From positions 1 through 6,827 of the forward strand of contig JAKAOC010000124.1 of NCBI GenBank assembly GCA_021823385.1: DNA of 6,827 nt, in the 5' to 3' direction. The DNA comes from Actinomycetes bacterium (GTDB taxonomy: Bacteria > Actinomycetota > Acidimicrobiia > Acidimicrobiales > Acidimicrobiaceae). How positions within the stretch are numbered: position 1 is the first letter of the stretch; each line of letters starts with the position of its first letter. Positions 5,587 through 6,827 of this stretch are shown piece by piece. A model generated the notes under the pieces. The model saw nothing but the letters and a program-made list of their open reading frames with translations. It made no database searches and was not told the DNA's origin. Both the position numbers and the translations under genes were made by a program.

Positions 5587-6746
5587 GCGAGGCGGCCGAG
5601 CCGCTGCACCGCTTCGGCGATGACTTCCTTCCGCTTGCAGAAAGTCCAGCGAACCAGCTTCTCGCCTGCCTCGGGTTCCAGATAAAAGACCGATGATGGC
5701 ACGGCGACGACGCCTGCCGTCTTGGGCAGCTCCATGCAGAAATCCATTGCGTCGAGATCCGTGACCCTGCTGATATCCGTAGTCAGGAAGTACGTGCCTT
5801 CCCCGCCCATGACCTCGAAGCCTGCTCGGGCCAGGCCATCGGCGAGCATGCGGCGCTGCTCGGAGATGGCCGGAACCACGAGGTCGGTGAAGCGCCTCCC
5901 CTGATTCAGCGCATAGGCCACCGCCACCTGGAAGGGCGCGCCGTTGACGTAGGTGAGGAATTGCTTGGCGGTGCGCACCGCGGCAACCAGGGGTGCGGGG
6001 CCGGTGGCCCAGCCGATCTTCCAGCCGGTGAAGGAGTAGGTCTTGGCGGCGGAGGACATGGTGAGGGTTCGCCGGGCCATCTCGTCCAAAGTCGCGACGG
6101 GGATGTGCCTGCCCGCAAAGATCATGTGCTCGTAAACCTCGTCGGTGATGGCTATGAGGTCTTGCTCCTGGCAAAGTTCGGCGATGATCGCGAGTTCCGG
6201 GCCTGAGAACACCTTCCCGGTCGGGTTGTGTGGGGAGTTGAGAATGATGGCCCGAGTCCGTGGGCTGACGGCCCGGCGCAGCTCCTCGGGGTCGAATTCC
6301 CAATCCGGGGCCTCCAGGCGCACCGGGACGAGACGTGCTCCCGCCATGGCGGCTGCCGCGAGATATGCGTCGTAAAACGGTTCGAACGCGATCACCTCGT
6401 CGCCGACCTCGCACAGGGCCAGCATCGCCGCGGCGATCGCCTCAGTCGCTCCCGCGGTGATCAGCACCTCGCTTCCCGGGTCGAGCTCGATCCCCCAGTT
6501 GTCCAGCTGATGGCGGGCTACCGCCTCCCTGAGCGAGGGTATACCAGGTCCGGGAGGGTATTGGTTGTGGCCCTCTTCGATGGCGCGGATAGCCGCGGCC
6601 TTTATCTCGTCCGGCCCGTCTGTGTCGGGGAAGCCCTGTCCCAGGTTTATGGACCCGGTGTCTGCGGCCAGTTGGGACATGGTGGCAAAGATGGTGGCGC
6701 CCAGTCCCTGCAGCCTCGAGTTGAGAAACGGTGCTCGCGTTGCCAT
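5583..6746 (-). CDS. Class I/II PLP aminotransferase, probable N-succinyldiaminopimelate aminotransferase (DapC-like)
   Basis: This is a 387-residue fold-type I pyridoxal-phosphate aminotransferase. Visible residues are NLGQGFPDTDGP (34-45), NQYPPGPG (61-68), the aromatic F124/Y125 stack region, N174 in NSPHNPTG, D202 and Y205 in ITDEVYEH, the PLP lysine K235 in SSAAKTYS, and R366 in LVRWTFCK, which binds the substrate carboxylate. From memory it matches Mycobacterium tuberculosis DapC (Rv0858c) throughout, including GQGFPDEDGP, NQYPPGPG, KQ(F/Y)L(T/S)YV(N/G)GAPFQ and VRFTFCKR. DapC makes N-succinyl-LL-diaminopimelate from its keto acid and glutamate, which fits the neighbouring lysC-asd. Kynurenine and methionine aminotransferases (KAT, YbdL) share these motifs, so the substrate is inferred. 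The start at 6746 gives an N-terminus that aligns with that relative and sits six bases after a TAGTAT box. Confidence 0.9.
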   Translation of the reverse strand: MATRAPFLNSRLQGLGATIFATMSQLAADTGSINLGQGFPDTDGPDEIKAAAIRAIEEGHNQYPPGPGIPSLREAVARHQLDNWGIELDPGSEVLITAGATEAIAAAMLALCEVGDEVIAFEPFYDAYLAAAAMAGARLVPVRLEAPDWEFDPEELRRAVSPRTRAIILNSPHNPTGKVFSGPELAIIAELCQEQDLIAITDEVYEHMIFAGRHIPVATLDEMARRTLTMSSAAKTYSFTGWKIGWATGPAPLVAAVRTAKQFLTYVNGAPFQVAVAYALNQGRRFTDLVVPAISEQRRMLADGLARAGFEVMGGEGTYFLTTDISRVTDLDAMDFCMELPKTAGVVAVPSSVFYLEPEAGEKLVRWTFCKRKEVIAEAVQRLGRLA

Positions 6747-6752
6747 TCCGCC

Positions 6753-6758
6753 ATACTA
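6753..6758 (-). promoter_or_regulatory. Candidate -10 box TAGTAT for leaderless DapC-like aminotransferase mRNA
   Basis: On the minus strand TAGTAT is followed by six bases (GGCGGA) and the ATG at 6746-6744. GGCGGA resembles a Shine-Dalgarno but abuts the ATG, too close for normal use. No -35 box is clear. Beyond it, 6759-6827 shows no gene; a short inverted repeat GGCAA/TTGCC (6795-6799 with 6812-6816) is noted without a function. Confidence 0.5.
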
Positions 6759-6827
6759 AGTTTCCGAGCCGGATCTAGCTCCTCGACCGCAGGTGGCAAT
6801 TCTTGTACTTTTTGCCGCTGCCGCACG

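Noticed and set aside
5530..6414. 294-residue minus-strand frame inside the aminotransferase
   Set aside because: It is a frame-shifted shadow of the aminotransferase, rich in Arg, Gly and Pro, without motifs.

Overview
The window looks like ordinary chromosomal housekeeping DNA from a GC-rich bacterium (about 60-65% G+C by eye). It is most likely an actinomycete-type organism (Actinomycetota). The evidence is an aspartokinase gene followed directly by aspartate-semialdehyde dehydrogenase, a membrane-anchored cyclophilin with a Lys/Arg-rich N-terminus and Ser/Thr-rich linker, an aminotransferase very like mycobacterial DapC (compared from memory), GTG starts, and promoters of leaderless type. 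The tandem cyclophilins with a conserved CP...C(I)xP head suggest a deep-branching group such as Acidimicrobiia, but that is a guess. I see no mobile element, phage, CRISPR, tRNA or rRNA, and no new defence or biosynthetic system.

Layout, left to right. 12-863 (-) encodes a 3-hydroxybutyryl-CoA dehydrogenase. 1030-1719 (+) encodes a small peptidase E / cyanophycinase-type (S51) serine hydrolase. Next come two tandem minus-strand cyclophilins (peptidyl-prolyl isomerases): a 182-residue form without anchor (1792-2340) and a 259-residue membrane-anchored form (2443-3222), with a perfect 10-bp hairpin between them. An 87-bp divergent region separates the anchored cyclophilin from lysC (3310-4518, +), which is followed 42 bp later by asd (4561-5586, +). 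A class I aminotransferase, best called DapC-like, runs convergently (5583-6746, -); its stop codon and that of asd share one CTAG. The last 81 bp hold its upstream region.

Functionally, lysC and asd make aspartate semialdehyde, the branch point to lysine/diaminopimelate and to methionine/threonine. A DapC-like transaminase would act three steps further down the succinylase branch to diaminopimelate, so the right half is a small aspartate-family cluster. The left half (acyl-CoA metabolism, peptidase, protein folding) has no evident pathway link.

Three observations stand out. Four of the seven genes have a TANNNT hexamer exactly six bases before the start codon and no convincing Shine-Dalgarno, which is the geometry of leaderless transcription. 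lysC has a strong internal Shine-Dalgarno and ATG predicted to make a separate beta (regulatory) subunit. The two cyclophilin genes share a 53-bp core with only two mismatches, as if by gene conversion or strong constraint.
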